From: Semisulcospira habei
Lineage: Eukaryota > Mollusca > Gastropoda > Semisulcospiridae
Assembly: GCA_036245525.1 (NCBI GenBank)
Contig: BTPG01000004.1
Span: forward strand, 16,529,631 to 16,593,630
Reading direction: 5' to 3'
Length of the DNA stretch: 64,000 bases
Of this stretch, positions 9,976 through 25,295 are shown one piece after another (position 1 is the stretch's first letter; the number at the start of each line of letters is the position of its first letter). The notes beneath the pieces were generated by a model. The model searched no databases. It saw only the letters and a program-made list of their open reading frames with translations, and was not told the DNA's origin. The position numbers and the translations under genes are program-made.

Positions 9976-10316
9976 AACCACAAAATATGTTTTCAACGAC
10001 ACGTGTGCACGTCTTTGATTTTCTTTTTACCTTGCGTTCGAGGCCATTAGGTCCCAAATCTCAAGAAAGCATGCAAAAATAAATGAAACACACCGGCTGA
10101 TTCTGTCAGTCGGAAAATCGAGCGATATATTTTTCTTTAGAATCAGCTTTTCGGGGAACACCCATATAGTTTTACGCCAAGACCGCAAACCTTGAAACAG
10201 TAACCGCGGGTAGACAATTCCATTTCAACGCTTCAACGTGTTTTCAATGAGCTGAACAAAAGAAATTAGATTTACATACGTGTCAGACGGACAACCGATG
10301 CTTGTAATTCAACAGG

Positions 10317-10388
10317 CATGTGCTGGCCTGTGATTTTGGTCCTTCCGGCCTTACAGGGCCGTAAGGTCCAAAATCACAGACCAACACG
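10317..10388. repeat. Family E stem
   Basis: GTGCTGGCCTGTGATTTTGG faces GGTCCAAAATCACAGACCAAC around CGGCCTTACAGGGCCG. A lone right arm of the same family lies at 10568-10595. Confidence 0.65.
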
Positions 10389-10615
10389 AATCGTTCTCTG
10401 GCCAAGTTCAAGTTGTTCAAAGGCGTACCGGGCGTGTCAAACACGCCCAAAATTCAATACGCAAAAGTTAGCCATCCGTAAAAAGACTGACTTACTAAAT
10501 ATTGTAAGTGAAACTGTGTGGCTGTCTTTTGTCCACAAGAAATCGCCCTATGATCTGCTCTAAACCGCAAGGTCCAGAGTCACAGACCATCACATGAGTC
10601 TGTTGTCCCCTTGCA

Positions 10616-10831
10616 TTAACCCGTTCAGTGCCAGTCGACGCGGGCTGTGTTTCTGCATTCTTTGTTAATTCTACACCAAACAAACCCTACCTGTCCCAAG
10701 GGCACGGATTCAAAGTTGTGCCAGCAAGAGGTATAGATCCTCACGAGCCCCCGCAACTGCGGGGGCTCATGAGGATCTATACCTCTTGCAGTTGAGTGGT
10801 CTTCACATTTTCCCGACACTGAACGAGTTAA
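10616..10831 (+). mobile_element. Family C element, near consensus
   Basis: Ends TTAACCCGTTCAGTGCCAG and GACACTGAACGAGTTAA. The stem at 10722-10790 pairs GCAAGAGGTATAGATCCTC with GAGGATCTATACCTCTTGC, loop around CCCCCGCAACTGCGGGGG. Used here as the reference for family C. Confidence 0.9.
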
Positions 10832-10841
10832 TCTTGCTTAA

Positions 10842-10882
10842 TTTATATCTCGAAGAGCAAAAGAAATACGGCATTTTGGGGC
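10842..10882. repeat. Left half of a family F stem
   Basis: TTATATCTCGAAGAGCAAAAG followed by AAATACGGCATTTTGG matches the left arm of the TA-flanked F element at 23062. The right arm is absent. Confidence 0.45.
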
Positions 10883-10883
10883 G

Positions 10884-10958
10884 AGCCGTCGCGCAATGGT
10901 AAAGGGTCTGCTCAAGGTGCGAGGTTCGATACCCGGTTCCGGACTTTCCTCATCTATT
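10884..10958 (+). mobile_element. tRNA-like SINE head
   Basis: An A-box-like CAATGGTAAAGGGTCTG and a good B box, GAGGTTCGATACCC, are spaced as in tRNA-derived SINEs. It does not fold into a credible tRNA gene and is followed directly by other repeat sequence. Confidence 0.45.
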
Positions 10959-10964
10959 AAGTGT

Positions 10965-11115
10965 CACCGTTAATTCGGACGGACCGTCGAGGGTTCTTTC
11001 TCCGGGTACTTCGGCTCTTGCTCCCTCTCCACTTTTGGTACCGGTTTCAGGCCACTTTATAATTTCAAATACAAGCGATCAAAATTTCCGAAACCAAAGC
11101 AGCTGAGCTGACCCT
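10965..11115 (-). repeat. Dispersed repeat also present inside the gypsy pol region
   Basis: The reverse complement shares long blocks with 49985-50128, including TAAAGTGGCCTGAAACCGGT and ACCCGGAGAAAGAACCC. The family is unnamed here; a SINE or MITE tail is plausible. Confidence 0.7.
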
Positions 11116-11132
11116 CCGCACCATCTGACTGT

Positions 11133-12640
<1,508 letters not shown>

Positions 12641-12954
12641 AGAGAGAAAGAGAAGGAAAACGAACGGGGAGTACCCTTGGGCACGAAGTAGGCGGAGTGT
12701 CTAATACAAGCCTGCTAAACACCAACCCGAAGGCAAACTTTATATCACCTTCAAGTTGAGGAGTACCTCGGGGAAAAACGGGAGGACCCCGGGAAAAAAA
12801 CCCAGCATTTAGCACGGTACACAACAAGTAATAAGTCATGAAAACAAAGCAAATAATCAAATTCAGTAAGAGAATATTGGTATAAGTGGAGAGTAGGTAG
12901 TTGTGAAACCGTCTTCAAGGGTAACTCAAAAAAAATAGGGGGGGGGGGGAGAGA

Positions 12955-13031
<77 letters not shown>

Positions 13032-13489
13032 GGGCGGGGGCGGGGGGAAAGGAGGAAGGAGGAAGGGGAATAAGAGAAAAGGAAAAAGCATAAAGAGAGA
13101 AAGAGGGCTAGAGAGAAGTGGTAAAGGGGGTAGGGGGGGGGGGGGAGAAAGAGGGAGAGAGGTAGAAGGAGATAGGACAAAAAAAGCCAGAGCCACCAAC
13201 CCCACCCAACAGGCACCCACCAGCACACAGAAAAACACACAGGCACGCAACAAGACGACCACGTACATCCCCAAGGGATGCACACGATCGCCCCGCCCCA
13301 AAACCGCGTATCAAACCGTGAGCCGGAGACCCGGCGCCCGACAGGGAAGGGCAAGGGATCCAACTAAACGTTCGGCCAGCGCTGAGAAAGTCCCCAAGGG
13401 AAATGTACATATCAACCAGCGCCAACCTCCCCTAACTGGTTAGTGAGTAGTAAAACAGTGAGGTAAAGTAGCAGACACAAGCAAGGTAA
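12641..13489. other. Spacer of the inverted repeat, no gene
   Basis: Contains a second (GA)n microsatellite at 12950-13028 and a purine-rich run to 13170. Long SLSLSL and proline-rich frames are composition artefacts. On the minus strand this lies downstream of the Penelope-like coding remnant. Confidence 0.7.
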
Positions 13490-13665
13490 AAAATGTTAAT
13501 CTTTCATATTCATCCCGAGTGGCGCCACAGTGCCCAGTTTATTAATCAGAAATTTTTCACGGTCTTTCCTGGCCCAGACATTACTGGCTTGCATAAGCCA
13601 AAGGCCTTTAACCCGAATGTCCGAGACGGAGTGGTCGGCCTGATTGAAATGTCGTCCGACCGGTC
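13490..13665 (-). pseudogene. Penelope-like element, C-terminal endonuclease fragment
   Basis: Minus-strand translation reads PVGRHFNQADHSVSDIRVKG then a basic stretch, KFLINKLGTVAPLGMN and a stop. The RHFN..HS..D.RV pattern followed by FLI.KL.T..P.G.N is what I know from the GIY-YIG endonuclease end of Penelope-like retroelements (family knowledge, not a search). The frame runs upstream into (GA)n, so the reverse transcriptase and the rest of the nuclease are missing. Confidence 0.6.
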
Positions 13666-13680
13666 TGTTATATCTCCGTC

Positions 13681-13688
13681 TCTCTCTC

Positions 13689-13781
<93 letters not shown>

Positions 13782-14108
13782 GGCCTCATCTACACGCCTT
13801 TTCTTTCGCTCGCTCCTGCACGTGCTTGCACACACTCTTGTCTCTCGTGTTCAGATTCTTTCCGAGTCTCTCTCTTACGATTTTTCGTTGACGTCATTTT
13901 TACTTTTTCCGCACTTTTGTTCTTCCTTTTCTTTCTTTTACGTCACCTCCTTCAGTTGCCACATTCTTTCTGCCAATGAAGATAAGTAGCGGCTAATCTC
14001 TCTGTTTGTTTGTTTGTCTATTTTGACAAAGGGTATTTACCCGAAATATTAATAAATTGTGTTGTACCCGTCTTTTCTAAGCGTGTTTCTTTCTCCGTTG
14101 GGTACTTC
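13681..14108 (+). repeat. Right arm of large inverted repeat, inner part
   Basis: Reverse complement of 12215-12640: (TC)n, then CTCGCTCCTGCACGTGC, AAAGGGTATTTACCCGAAA and TTCTTTCTCCGTTGGGTACTTC. Homology stops at about 14108 and resumes at about 15895. Confidence 0.85.
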
Positions 14109-15894
14109 ATTGCATATTACACGCTTGGCAGTCACCTTTTTGGTCTGGATTCACTTATTGGCAGCCAGAACAATATAAGATTTAAAGACAGTCATCAAGG
14201 AATTGAACGTTGCAGAAGAAGAAGGCCAAAAATGGGGTATTACGCATTTTCATATTTACACATTTCTAGATGAAAATAAATGAAAAGCAAAGGGAGACCG
14301 TACTAGACCAGCCTTACGCTAGGTAAAATATCACCTAAAAGACCAGCCAGTTAAAAATATACTGATCAACAAAATTAACCGCATATTTTTCACCATAGCG
14401 CTTTTCTTCGTAAATATGCTTTAATCTGGGTTATTTTGACGTCATTTATTTGAAAATGTTATGAATAGTGTGTTATATCATGCACAAATAGAATGTTTAG
14501 TCTTAAAAATCGCACATCGATGACTTATGACGTCATCAGTGACACTGCCATCACAGGATATTGAAAGTAAATTGGGGAGCATCTGCAGAGGACACAGTTG
14601 AAAGCCAACCAACGTGCAGTGTCACTAGGATCCGTGTGCATGAAAATCAGGCCTGTTTGGTCCTGACCTACTTGTCGTTTGTCAAAGGCACCTAAATAAT
14701 CAACATGAACTACAAACATGAAAATCAAAACGTTCTTTATTTTTAGGTTAGCGGCCATATTTACCTGATCAAATGGATATGGGTGTGTTTTTTTTGTTTT
14801 TTTTTTTTATCTCAGTGTCAGTCACTGGAGCATAGAAAATGGTTTGAAAGTAATTCACATTAAATCAAATAAGATTTATTAAGAAAATGATGTGCACCGA
14901 AAGTTCTGGTTCTCTAATAAAAATTTCAAGTCAAATTTCGTTTGAGGCAGTTAATAACATTATAAGCAATCCACACACCTTTTGTGTTAAAACATATCAC
15001 AGGAAACTTGCTTCACAGAGTGTGTCCAGTTTTACTTATTTTCACCGCTAATCAAAACTCTGCATCCTCCAAGGTAGGCATGGGCGATAACTCTCCAATT
15101 TTTTTGTGTGAAGGTAGCTCAGACAGTAGGCTCAGTAAACATCTGAAGTAAGCAAAAAATAAAATGTTCTTGTTGGCTCTTTGTTTGCGGGTACACTTAC
15201 AGACAAATTTTCGCGTTTCTAATGGAAGTCAGTATAGTTACAATTAAATTAATGGGTCACATTGAAATTAATGAACAATGCTGCCCGCCTCGTCCTCAGA
15301 AAGAAAAAAAATCTCACCACATCACTCCCCTGCTCAAGCTCCTTCTCTGGCTCCCCATCCCCCAACGCATCCAATACAAGATTCTGTCTCTCTGCTACAA
15401 ATCCCTGAACAACTACGCTCCTGCCTATCTCTCCAACTTACTTCACCCTTACACTCCTCCCCGCTCCCTCCGCTCCGCCTCCGACCCTCTCCGCCTCCTC
15501 ATCCCCCGCACCAAACTCAGCACTTTCGGCCCCCGCTCCTTCTCAGTAAACGGTCCATCCACCTGGAACACTCTCCCACTCTCTCTCCGTCAGAAACACT
15601 CGCTCTCCTCCTTCCAGTCCGCCCTCAAAACTCACCTCTTTCAACAGTTCTAGCACTTATTCACCACACTCCCCACCCCAAGCTGACCGTCGTAATGTAT
15701 TTTCACTATTTGTGTTACGTGAGTCATTGTCTAAAGCGTGCGCATGCGTGTGCGAGTTGTGAGTGCGCGCTTAGAGTTATAATTATTATAAGATAAGCGC
15801 ATTATAAATACCGTAATTATTATTTTATTATTATTAATGAAATGATTACAATTTTTATGCTTAATATGCATACTTTGTTAAAAAGAAATGGCAA
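14109..15894 (+). mobile_element. 1.8-kb insertion in the right arm, including a LINE 3' fragment
   Basis: Absent from the left arm, so inserted there or deleted opposite. 15258-15653 translates as HHITPLLKLLLWLPIPQRI, AYLSNLLHPYTPPRSLRSA and TFGPRSFSVNGPSTWNTLP, the conserved C-terminal tail of CR1/L2-type LINEs, followed at 15770-15835 by an AAGCGCATTATAAATACCG motif and an ATT-rich end, the usual 3' terminus. 14109-15257 has no recognisable gene. Confidence 0.7.
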
Positions 15895-16750
15895 CAAAAA
15901 TATTTAAACAGAGGAGTATGACATAAGCGATTGTTATGATCATTTTGCGTTCCTTTGCGTACTGGTAAAATGGGGGTAGGGTATCAGATTTAGCCACTGT
16001 GGCCCCTAAATGCATCACAGCATCATAAAATCAGGTTGGGAGTAACTGTAGTACTCTATCCTAACCAATAAAACCTATATAAAAATGACCTATCCGTTGT
16101 ATACAAAATTTCTGAGGGCATCGGAAACAAAGTACGTTTCCCAATTCAGCAATTTTAAATGGAAAAAAAAGCTGTCATTCACCTCGAATCTACCGTAAAG
16201 GATGCCAACTTTCCTTATTTTCTTGCACTTTATGCTCACAGTTTTGAAACTTAATAGGTAAAGAAAGGTCAAAATGAAATGGAATAACTTTAGTAATTTT
16301 TTCTAATTAATTTTGTGTATTTTTACAACTTGGGGGTAGGGATACAAAATCAAACACTGTGGCACTCAAAGTGATCACAGAATCACCTAGTGAAGTTTAT
16401 AATAATTGTGACATCCTGTTGTAATGATGTAAGCCTGAAAATGGACTGCCAGTGCTATAGAAAATGTCTGAAGGCATCTGACACATTATTTTTGTCTTTT
16501 TTTTTGTTTGTTGCGATTTCTGATTTCTTTAGAGGAAATGTTTCTCAACCTCATTTTAGCATCCGCTAAGAGCGTGAATGGGGGTACCCTTGCGCCATCG
16601 TCTATATCTCTGGTGTGTTCTTAAGGATTTTCGGGGAACATGGCTTAAACATCTCAGGACATACTAAGGTACACTTTGAAACCCATCTTATTGAGTACTG
16701 GGGAGGGGGGGGGGGGGAGGTGCACGGTAGCTAGGACTGGCTTATGGACT
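15895..16750 (+). repeat. Right arm of large inverted repeat, outer part
   Basis: Reverse complement of 11133-12130, for example TCAACCTCATTTTAGCATCC and GTGAATGGGGGTACCCTTGC at 16546-16594. A few percent divergence by eye, so not a very recent duplication. Confidence 0.85.
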
Positions 16751-16861
16751 ATTTGTCTTGTACTGTGTTTATCTTCAGAATGAAGGCGTGTGTGTCAAGT
16801 CAGTGTGTGTTCTGTTCAGTTAGCAGCTATTGGAGCCAATTCTCAGAATAAGGTAAAACGC

Positions 16862-16893
16862 CCATATAATGACCGGTATTATTATTATTATTA

Positions 16894-16970
<77 letters not shown>

Positions 16971-17038
16971 GGAATAATCGGAAACACTAAAGTTTTTAGA
17001 ATACAAAAATCTCGCATTTCTTTTGCTCGTCGGTATAT
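16862..17038. repeat. (ATT)n tract abutting a family F half stem
   Basis: ATT repeats fill 16877-16969. Then GGAATAATCGGAAACACTAAAG and CTCGCATTTCTTTTGCTCGT match the right arm of the F elements. CATATAATGACCGG before the tract may be the remnant left terminus. Confidence 0.6.
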
Positions 17039-17394
17039 CTCACAGACAAAATTTTTTACGCTACGTCTGTCTTCTTGTCATTTCCGAATGCCGAATATAC
17101 TTACAATACTTTCTTTAATGACTTTTTATAGGGACTGAGAATAAACTAGCACGTTAAATAAAATAAAGACATTTTATTTCATTCATTTCTTTTTGTTCTG
17201 TTTTGGCTGGTGGGGAAGTTGCTGGGGATGGAGGAGTTAGGAAAGGGAGGTGGGGGATTGGGGTGGGTGGGGGTGTAGAGGTACCTGAAAAAAACTGGCA
17301 GGTAGCTAATGTGTTTGTGTACGAAACGTCTAGGATAACAGAAAAAAAAAAGAATTGAAAAAGAACAACAACAACAACATCAAAACAGACAAGG

Positions 17395-17395
<1 letters not shown>

Positions 17396-17451
<56 letters not shown>
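17396..17451. repeat. (TC)n tract at LINE 5' junction
   Basis: About 56 bp of TC directly abutting the truncated 5' end of the LINE that starts at 17452. 17039-17395 contains no gene. Confidence 0.9.
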
Positions 17452-17455
<4 letters not shown>

Positions 17456-20400
17456 AAGTGAATGACACAGGCAGGGATATACTCATTCTCGGTGATTTTA
17501 ACATTGACATCTCAAAACCTCATTCGATGTGGCAATGTACAAAAATGCTGTTTGGACTAAAACAGATGATTACCACTGCAACCAGAGTAACCCACTCTTC
17601 GTGTACTTTGATTGAACCACATCTATACTAACAACCCTCAATCTATCATTGAAACTGATGTCCCTTCACTAGCTGTCAGTGACCACATTCCCATCACCTG
17701 AACATGGTCATGTTATGTTCCTAAACAGAGCCGAACCCAACATTTATACATTACTTATAGATGTTTTAGAAAACTAGATAGAGATAGTTTCCTTCATGAC
17801 CTCAGTTTTTTGCCGTTCCATGAAGTTTACAATCACAATGACCCTGATGTAGCGCTCTCACTGTGGCTTGAGCTGTTCCTCGGAGTGCTAAATAAGCATG
17901 TCCCTTTAAAAAGGAAACGAGTCCGGTGCCGTGAGCCCCCCACCTGGATTACGGAAGAGATTAAACAAATCATGGAAGCCAGAAATCGAGCCAAGCGGGA
18001 CAAAGATTTTATTGAGTTCAAAAGGTTACGTAACAGAGTCAAATACCTTATCCGGGAGGCACAAAAAGCACTGGTAGAGAAAACCATACGCGGCGGGAAT
18101 CCGTCTTCAATATGGAAAGTTTTAAACTTACTAAATAACAATAGTAAAAATCGTTCCGCAAATACGACTGCCAACCTTACAGCCTATGCATTTAACGACC
18201 ACTTCATTTTAGCTCCGAAATCTTTACTACATGCTGAAGGTTTGGATCAGGTGGAACATGTCGCATCGCAGAAGCTTACTGACTTTTGTAAGCAAAGACT
18301 GTCCGCGGGTGATGCTTTTAATATCCCCTACATCGCTGTACATGAAGTGGGCAGATTTATCTCTAGTCTCAAGAACAAAAAGTCAGCTGGCATTGATGGT
18401 ATCAATGGGTTTATCCTCGAACTTTCTCTTCCATACATTGTGGAAAGCTTAACCTATATTTACAACCTATGTATTCAAAATAATTTTTTTTTTCCGGCGG
18501 CTTTTAAAAAAATCTAAAGTGGTACCTATACCTAAAACAAAAGACACATCTGATCCAAATAATTTTCGGCCTATATCCATATTATCTATTCTATCAAAGC
18601 CTATTGAGAAGCATGTACACAAACATCTTCTCGAATTCCTGGAAGAAAAGTCTCTCCTGAATACATATCAATCTGGTTTTCTCCCTAAACATTCGTGTCA
18701 CACTGCCTTGGTTCATATGATTGACACTTGGCTGCTCAACATCAACAGAAACAAAATGTCTGGTGCTGTCTTTCTAGACCTAAAAAAGCGTTCGACCTTA
18801 TAAACCACGAAATTTTATTAGAGAAACTAGACTGCTACTTTAACAATAACATCCCAGGGACACTCTCATTCTTTCGTTCATATATCGTAGGGAGAATTCA
18901 AACTGTACATCAATGCTACCTTCTCTTCTGAAAAGCGTGTTGAGTATGGCGTGCCCCAGGGATCCATACTAGGACCGTTACTTTACTGTTTGTTTATAAA
19001 TGATCTTCCACTTCATATATCCAATCCAAATACCGAATGTGACATGTTTGCCGATGATTCAACTCTTCACGCTGGCGGGAAAACTGTACCTGAAATATCA
19101 ACCAATCTTCAGCTTAGTCTTCAGGAGGTCTCACTGTGGTGCAAAAAATAATAAAATGCTTGTAAATCCATCCAAAACAAAAAGCATGCTAATCACAACA
19201 CGCCAAAAGCATCAGCTCCGCCCCCATTCACTTAAACTCTCTTTTGATTCACTTCCCATTGAGCAAGTCAAGGAATATCGCCTCCTCGGGGTAATTGTTG
19301 ATAACCAACTGTGCTGGTTGCCCCATCTAACACAACTAGGGAAAACATTATCAAAGAAGCTATTTTTACTGTCAAGATTAAAATCTATCATTGATACTAA
19401 GATACGAAAGCTATTTTTCAACTCCTACATTAAACCTCACATCTACTATTTGGGACGGCTGTAGTAAGGCTAACCTTAAGCGGATCAATTCTCTATACAA
19501 TCGCGCAGTTAAACTGATCCTCCCAATCCCCTCTCTAACTTTGGAGGAAAAGCTTCAGGCAACAGGGCTCCTTCCTTTACATCAACACCTTACGTTTAAT
19601 AAGTGCGTACTTATGCACAAAGCACTGAACGGGAAAGCCCCCTTCTACATGGCTAAGCTTTTCACTGAGAGCGAAAGGGTCTACAGCACTTTGAGGAACA
19701 GTCTCGTCATTGAACGGCCCCGAATTGACTTGTTTAAATCCAGCCTTTCGTACGCGAGTGCCTATTTATGGAACTCACTTCCTCCACATATACAGCAAAC
19801 GAGACATCTTCCATTGTTTAGGACGAAAGCTTTTAAATACATCTCTGAGCAAACTTGAAAGAAACGTAGATAATATGCCCAAAAGTATCATGTCAATGAT
19901 TTCCTGTGGTCCTCCGTTTTGCACTTGTTTGCTTTTACATAATATATCTCTCTCTCTCTCTTTATCGTGGTGTTTTGCCTGCTCACTAAACTCCTACACA
20001 TGAGTAGCTGTATCATAAGTGTGCAGTCGCTTTCTATAAACACACTTTACATCAGAATCTCCTACTTATCTCAAAATTTATTCCGTTTCAGTTACCCATA
20101 GGTCCAGCCGAACACCAGTAAACAATATGCTAGTACCAATGCCCCGCTTGGATATTTCCGAGTCATCTTTGTCCTATTCTGGGCCAAATTATGGAATTTT
20201 GTTCCGGCAGATATTAGAGCAGCGCCATCGGTTAGAGCATTTAAAACCCAGCGGCTGCTGAAGTATCTCAGGAATACTTGAGATGCTGTTAAGAGTAAAC
20301 CACGTGACTTTGGCTTTTCGTTTCTCACGTGACTATGGCTTTTCGTTTCTGAAGTTGGTGTAGTAAACCTTCAATACGTACTTAGCGTAGACTTGTTGAA

Positions 20401-20644
20401 GCTATTCTTGTAAGCGCCTATTTTCTTCCCACAGTTATATCAGTGTATTCTCTTTTTACCATTTTTTAACGGCCATGTAATTTCTTGTAAATGCCCGATG
20501 CACATATTATGTTTATGTCATGCAAACATTGATTTGTGTTCACACATTTTTGTTGTAAATGTATTATTACTTTGTACTCTTCCCCATCCGGGTCTGCTCT
20601 GGAGACTTGGATGGGGTTAACAACTTTTGTTTTCTTCTTCTGGC

Positions 20645-20716
<72 letters not shown>

Positions 20717-20852
20717 TGCGTGTGTGTGTGTGTCTGTCTGAGTGTTTGCGTGCGTGAGTATGTGCGTGCGTGTGGATGTTTGTGTGTGTGTATGTTTGTG
20801 TGTGTGTGTGTGTGTGTATGTGATGGTGTGTGTGTATGTGATGTGTGTGTGT

Positions 20853-20910
<58 letters not shown>

Positions 20911-20981
20911 AAGGACATGATTGAAAACAGGTCTATGTACCTAATCATTTATCCTTGAGAAATAAAGTTTTTTAAATTTTA
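17452..20981 (+). mobile_element. 5'-truncated CR1/Jockey-like LINE, copy 1
   Basis: It opens in the endonuclease domain (DILILGDFNIDISKPHS). RT sequence follows at 17810-18517 (KSAGIDGINGFILEL) and then, after frameshifts, PIPKTKDTSDPNNFRPISIL, FLDLKK..FDLINHEILLEKL, VPQGSILGPLLYCLFINDLP and the catalytic FADD at 19047-19058, the tail SYASAYLWNSLPPHIQQ, and a stop near 19858. At least four frame breaks make it inactive. The 3' UTR contains a (GT)n block (20646-20910) and ends with AATAAAG then T-rich sequence before a TC/TG tract. Homologous to 21240-22536. Clade assignment within the CR1/Jockey group is uncertain. Confidence 0.85.
20646..20910. repeat. (GT)n block in LINE 3' UTR
   Basis: Long GT tract with GC and TC variants; VCVCVC and THTHTH frames are spurious. 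The sister LINE also has a GT-rich block at the same place (22255-22345), so the tract belongs to the family. Confidence 0.9.
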
Positions 20982-22667
<1,686 letters not shown>

Positions 22668-22807
22668 TCTCGTGACCAATCACGACAATCGGTTTCAGAT
22701 CTTACAATTTGCTGAAAGCTAAGACAAACAATTCAAACACTCCAAGTACCGTCCTAATTGTGAAGGCGACAGATAAGATCGACAAACGAAGATGGCTGTG
22801 TTCAGCT

Positions 22808-22900
22808 TTAACCCTTTGCGTGTCGGTAGCAGTTTTAGTCGCGATGATTCCGACAGGAATCATCGATGATTAAAACCGTTACCGACACGCAAAGGATTAA
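22808..22900. mobile_element. Family B palindrome B3
   Basis: TTAACCCTTTGCGTGTCGG to CCGACACGCAAAGGATTAA, centre GATTCCGACAGGAATC. Canonical family B copy. Confidence 0.9.
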
Positions 22901-23061
22901 AGCCACTTGTGAGCGGAACCACGGCCACCGGAAATGATTACAGTTCCTCTTGCTGCGTGCGCCAGATGGTTAATCTCTTGCTACCATAAAAGTGATACAA
23001 TCATAAGTGCGATCGCCTGGTAGTAAATATCAGTTTTGTCCCTATAAGGATTCCTTCACAT

Positions 23062-23171
23062 TATACTGACGAGCAAGAGAAATACGACATTTTTCGGAAT
23101 CATCGGAAACACTAAAGTGTTTTTGATGATTCCGAAAAAAATGTCGCAATTCTTTTGCTCACCAGTATACT
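23062..23171. mobile_element. Family F TA-flanked palindrome
   Basis: TATACTGACGAGCAAGAG faces TTTTGCTCACCAGTATA, with GGAATCATCGGAAACAC inside and centre CTAAAG. The TA termini and full palindromy suggest a mariner-type MITE. A second copy at 34494 has a paralogous empty site. Confidence 0.8.
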
Positions 23172-23668
23172 TCCGAATTCCACTTTCAACTGAGCTTGAA
23201 GTTCAATACGCCACTAGTGTCAAAGGTATAGCCTGTAACGTTTTTGCGGGAGTACTCCCGAGATATCTCAATTCGGGCCTTACTTCTATTTAACTCATTC
23301 TTAAAGTACCATTACGCATAAATCTGAATACGCATTTCAACAACAGTTGTGCTTGTTATGTCTTGTCGACACACCTAATGAACTTTAACAGCAGTTGACA
23401 CGCAGCTAAAGCACACGCGTAACCACACTTACCTACTCTGCACTGCCGTTAACGTGTCAGTCTATTTTTAGCTGTTTATCGCACTGATAGCGTTGCATTT
23501 CTAGAACGTAGTGAAGTCATTGTCAAGTTACTTGATATGAAGAAGACGTGTGCTGAACTGGAATGTCCTGTGTCTACATGAATAATAGCTAGACCTGTAT
23601 GTAGAGTGTCGTAACCGTCATCTGTTACAGAAGTGTATCTTTGAACAGTTACGGCGGTAGTGGGCCTT

Positions 23669-23726
23669 TACACTCCCAGAACTAAATGACTTCCATGAAA
23701 GTCATTTAGTTCGGGAAGTTTAAGTG
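23669..23726. repeat. Family J palindrome, imperfect
   Basis: CACTCCCAGAACTAAATGAC faces GTCATTTAGTTCGGGAAG. Its perfect relative is at 38800-38855. A small separate palindrome (AGTGGACCT..AGGTCCACT) follows at 23835-23865. Confidence 0.65.
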
Positions 23727-24355
23727 TTGTAGGTCGTTTGACATCGGAGCGCACACCATTTTTTTCGCAAATATCTTTGCAAAGAATCACTTTTCTATAC
23801 CAATCCCGGCTTAGAACACATATCATTCAGTGCTAGTGGACCTCGTACGATTTATTAGGTCCACTGAACAATGTGTCAGTTGTACTGTGCAGTAGTAAAG
23901 TTCTAAAAATGTTCACGAAATGACTGATTTCACGCCCTTATAATATGTGACCGAGATTTATTCAGCCCAGTAAAGAAAGATCAATTTTTACTTGAATGAG
24001 TAAGCTGACCAAGTTTTCAAACCTGAAACAGCGCAGCATACATACAGTCTGCGTGCTTGACCTCGATATTGAAATCTGGTCGTTTCCCGCTAGGGCTCTA
24101 TTAGGGTGTCGAAAATGGCTTTTTCTTGCCTTTTCACCAAACGTGTAACAACTGTACATCAAAAACAACAAAAAAATAATAGGAGTTAAGTAAAAACAGC
24201 CCATAATAATTGAATTGGCACTAAATGATACCTGTTCTTAAAGTGGTACAGAAAAATGTTTCTTTGCAGAGATATTTGGAGAAAAAAAACAACGTTGTGC
24301 GCTCTGATGTTAAACGACCAATAAATGAGATGCAAACGGTACGGGTTAACCTTTG

Positions 24356-24436
24356 CGTGTCGGTAGCTGCTTTAGTCGCGATGATTCCGTCAGGGATCAT
24401 CGCGACTAAAACCGCTAGCGATACGCAAAGGATTAA
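24356..24436. mobile_element. Family B palindrome B4
   Basis: TTAACCTTTGCGTGTCGG to GCGATACGCAAAGGATTAA, centre GATTCCGTCAGGGATC. 23866-24355 holds no gene. Confidence 0.85.
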
Positions 24437-24442
24437 GATAAG

Positions 24443-24693
24443 CAGGGCCGGATCCAGGAGGGGGGTGCTTTGGTACTACAGCACCGCCCCTCGGCCTAAA
24501 AAAAAAATCATTCACTGCCAATCCACAACATGGTCCGAGAAGGAGGGGGGGGTGCTTTTATGTTGTTGCAGCACCCTCTACCCCCTCCCCCACACTCTTT
24601 CCACTGTACCGTCACAATTACAACAGTGTACAGGTTTTACATTGTCGTTGAGCACCCCCCCCCCCACCTTGAAAACTAATTGAACTGGCGCTG
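24443..24693. mobile_element. Possible hAT-like MITE
   Basis: Starts CAGGGCCGGATCCAGG and ends with the complement of CAGCGCCAGTTCAATT, short inverted ends of the CAG type seen in hAT elements. Inside are two GGTGCTTT..GCAGCACC blocks and C-rich runs. No clear 8-bp target duplication. Confidence 0.35.
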
Positions 24694-24751
24694 ATAGTAA
24701 TTCTATCATTTGGCGGAAAGAGACGATGAAAATAGTTTAACTATGTCAGTC

Positions 24752-24803
24752 AACGGACTCGGAATGTAACATGACCGACATGTTAGACTCCGAGTCCGTT
24801 TAA
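24752..24803. repeat. Unique palindrome ending on a TTAA
   Basis: AACGGACTCGGA..TAACATG faces CATGTTAGACTCCGAGTCCGTT. Its right edge overlaps the TTAA of the next family A element. Confidence 0.6.
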
Positions 24804-25007
24804 CTCATTGTACCCCAACACCGAAATCCCCAAATGTTGCCGTTGTCCTCTGAAGACTGCAGTGCAGTGCAGGACACAGATCGACCATGATAGTTCAAGG
24901 GTGATGCCAGAATAGCTTGGCGCCCATAGGCGCCAAGCTATTCTGGCATCACCCTTGAACTATCATGGTCGATCCATTATGTTGATGTCTGGGGTAGAAT
25001 GAGTTAA
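24800..25007 (-). mobile_element. Family A element A7, inverted
   Basis: TTAACTCATTGTACCCCAAC to TGGGGTAGAATGAGTTAA, stem 24879-24974 with centre GGCGCCCATAGGCGCC. It reads in the opposite orientation to A4 and A6. Confidence 0.9.
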
Positions 25008-25078
25008 CATGCACTGACACAAATCATTCCGAAATCTGGAAGCCGCCGCTCTCGTGTAAGAAAACTCCCTACGCGGCA

Positions 25079-25295
25079 TCACTCCTTTCCCTGCCATTGG
25101 ATGGCATATTGTTGTTTCTGAAATCTTGGCTTATTCGGTGACCAAAAGCCACAACCGTCCAAGGTGCGTGGATACAAGTTCGACTTAGCAAGAGACACAG
25201 ATCCTCATGAGCCCCCGCAGTCGCGGGGGCTCACGAAGATCTATGCCTCTTGAAGTTGGATCGTGTTCACTTTTTCTCGACAGCGAAGAGGTTAA
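25079..25295 (+). mobile_element. Family C element
   Basis: Left end decayed (CACTCCTTTCCCTGCC), stem 25188-25255 (GCAAGAGACACAGATCCTC against GAAGATCTATGCCTCTTG), right end CGACAGCGAAGAGGTTAA. Confidence 0.7.

Noticed and set aside
2730..10831. CRISPR-like array suggested by recurring palindromes
   Set aside because: Copies are irregularly spaced, of several families, on TTAA sites and with no uniform spacers; the DNA is eukaryotic.
10884..10958. Possible tRNA gene (also 26281-26340 and 57600-57665)
   Set aside because: A and B boxes are present but acceptor and anticodon stems do not pair; they are better explained as SINE heads.
20466..20948. Cys/Val and Thr/His repeat proteins from GT/CA tracts (also 39183-39424 and 39730-40028)
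   Set aside because: Pure dinucleotide repeat translation; the first lies in a LINE 3' UTR.
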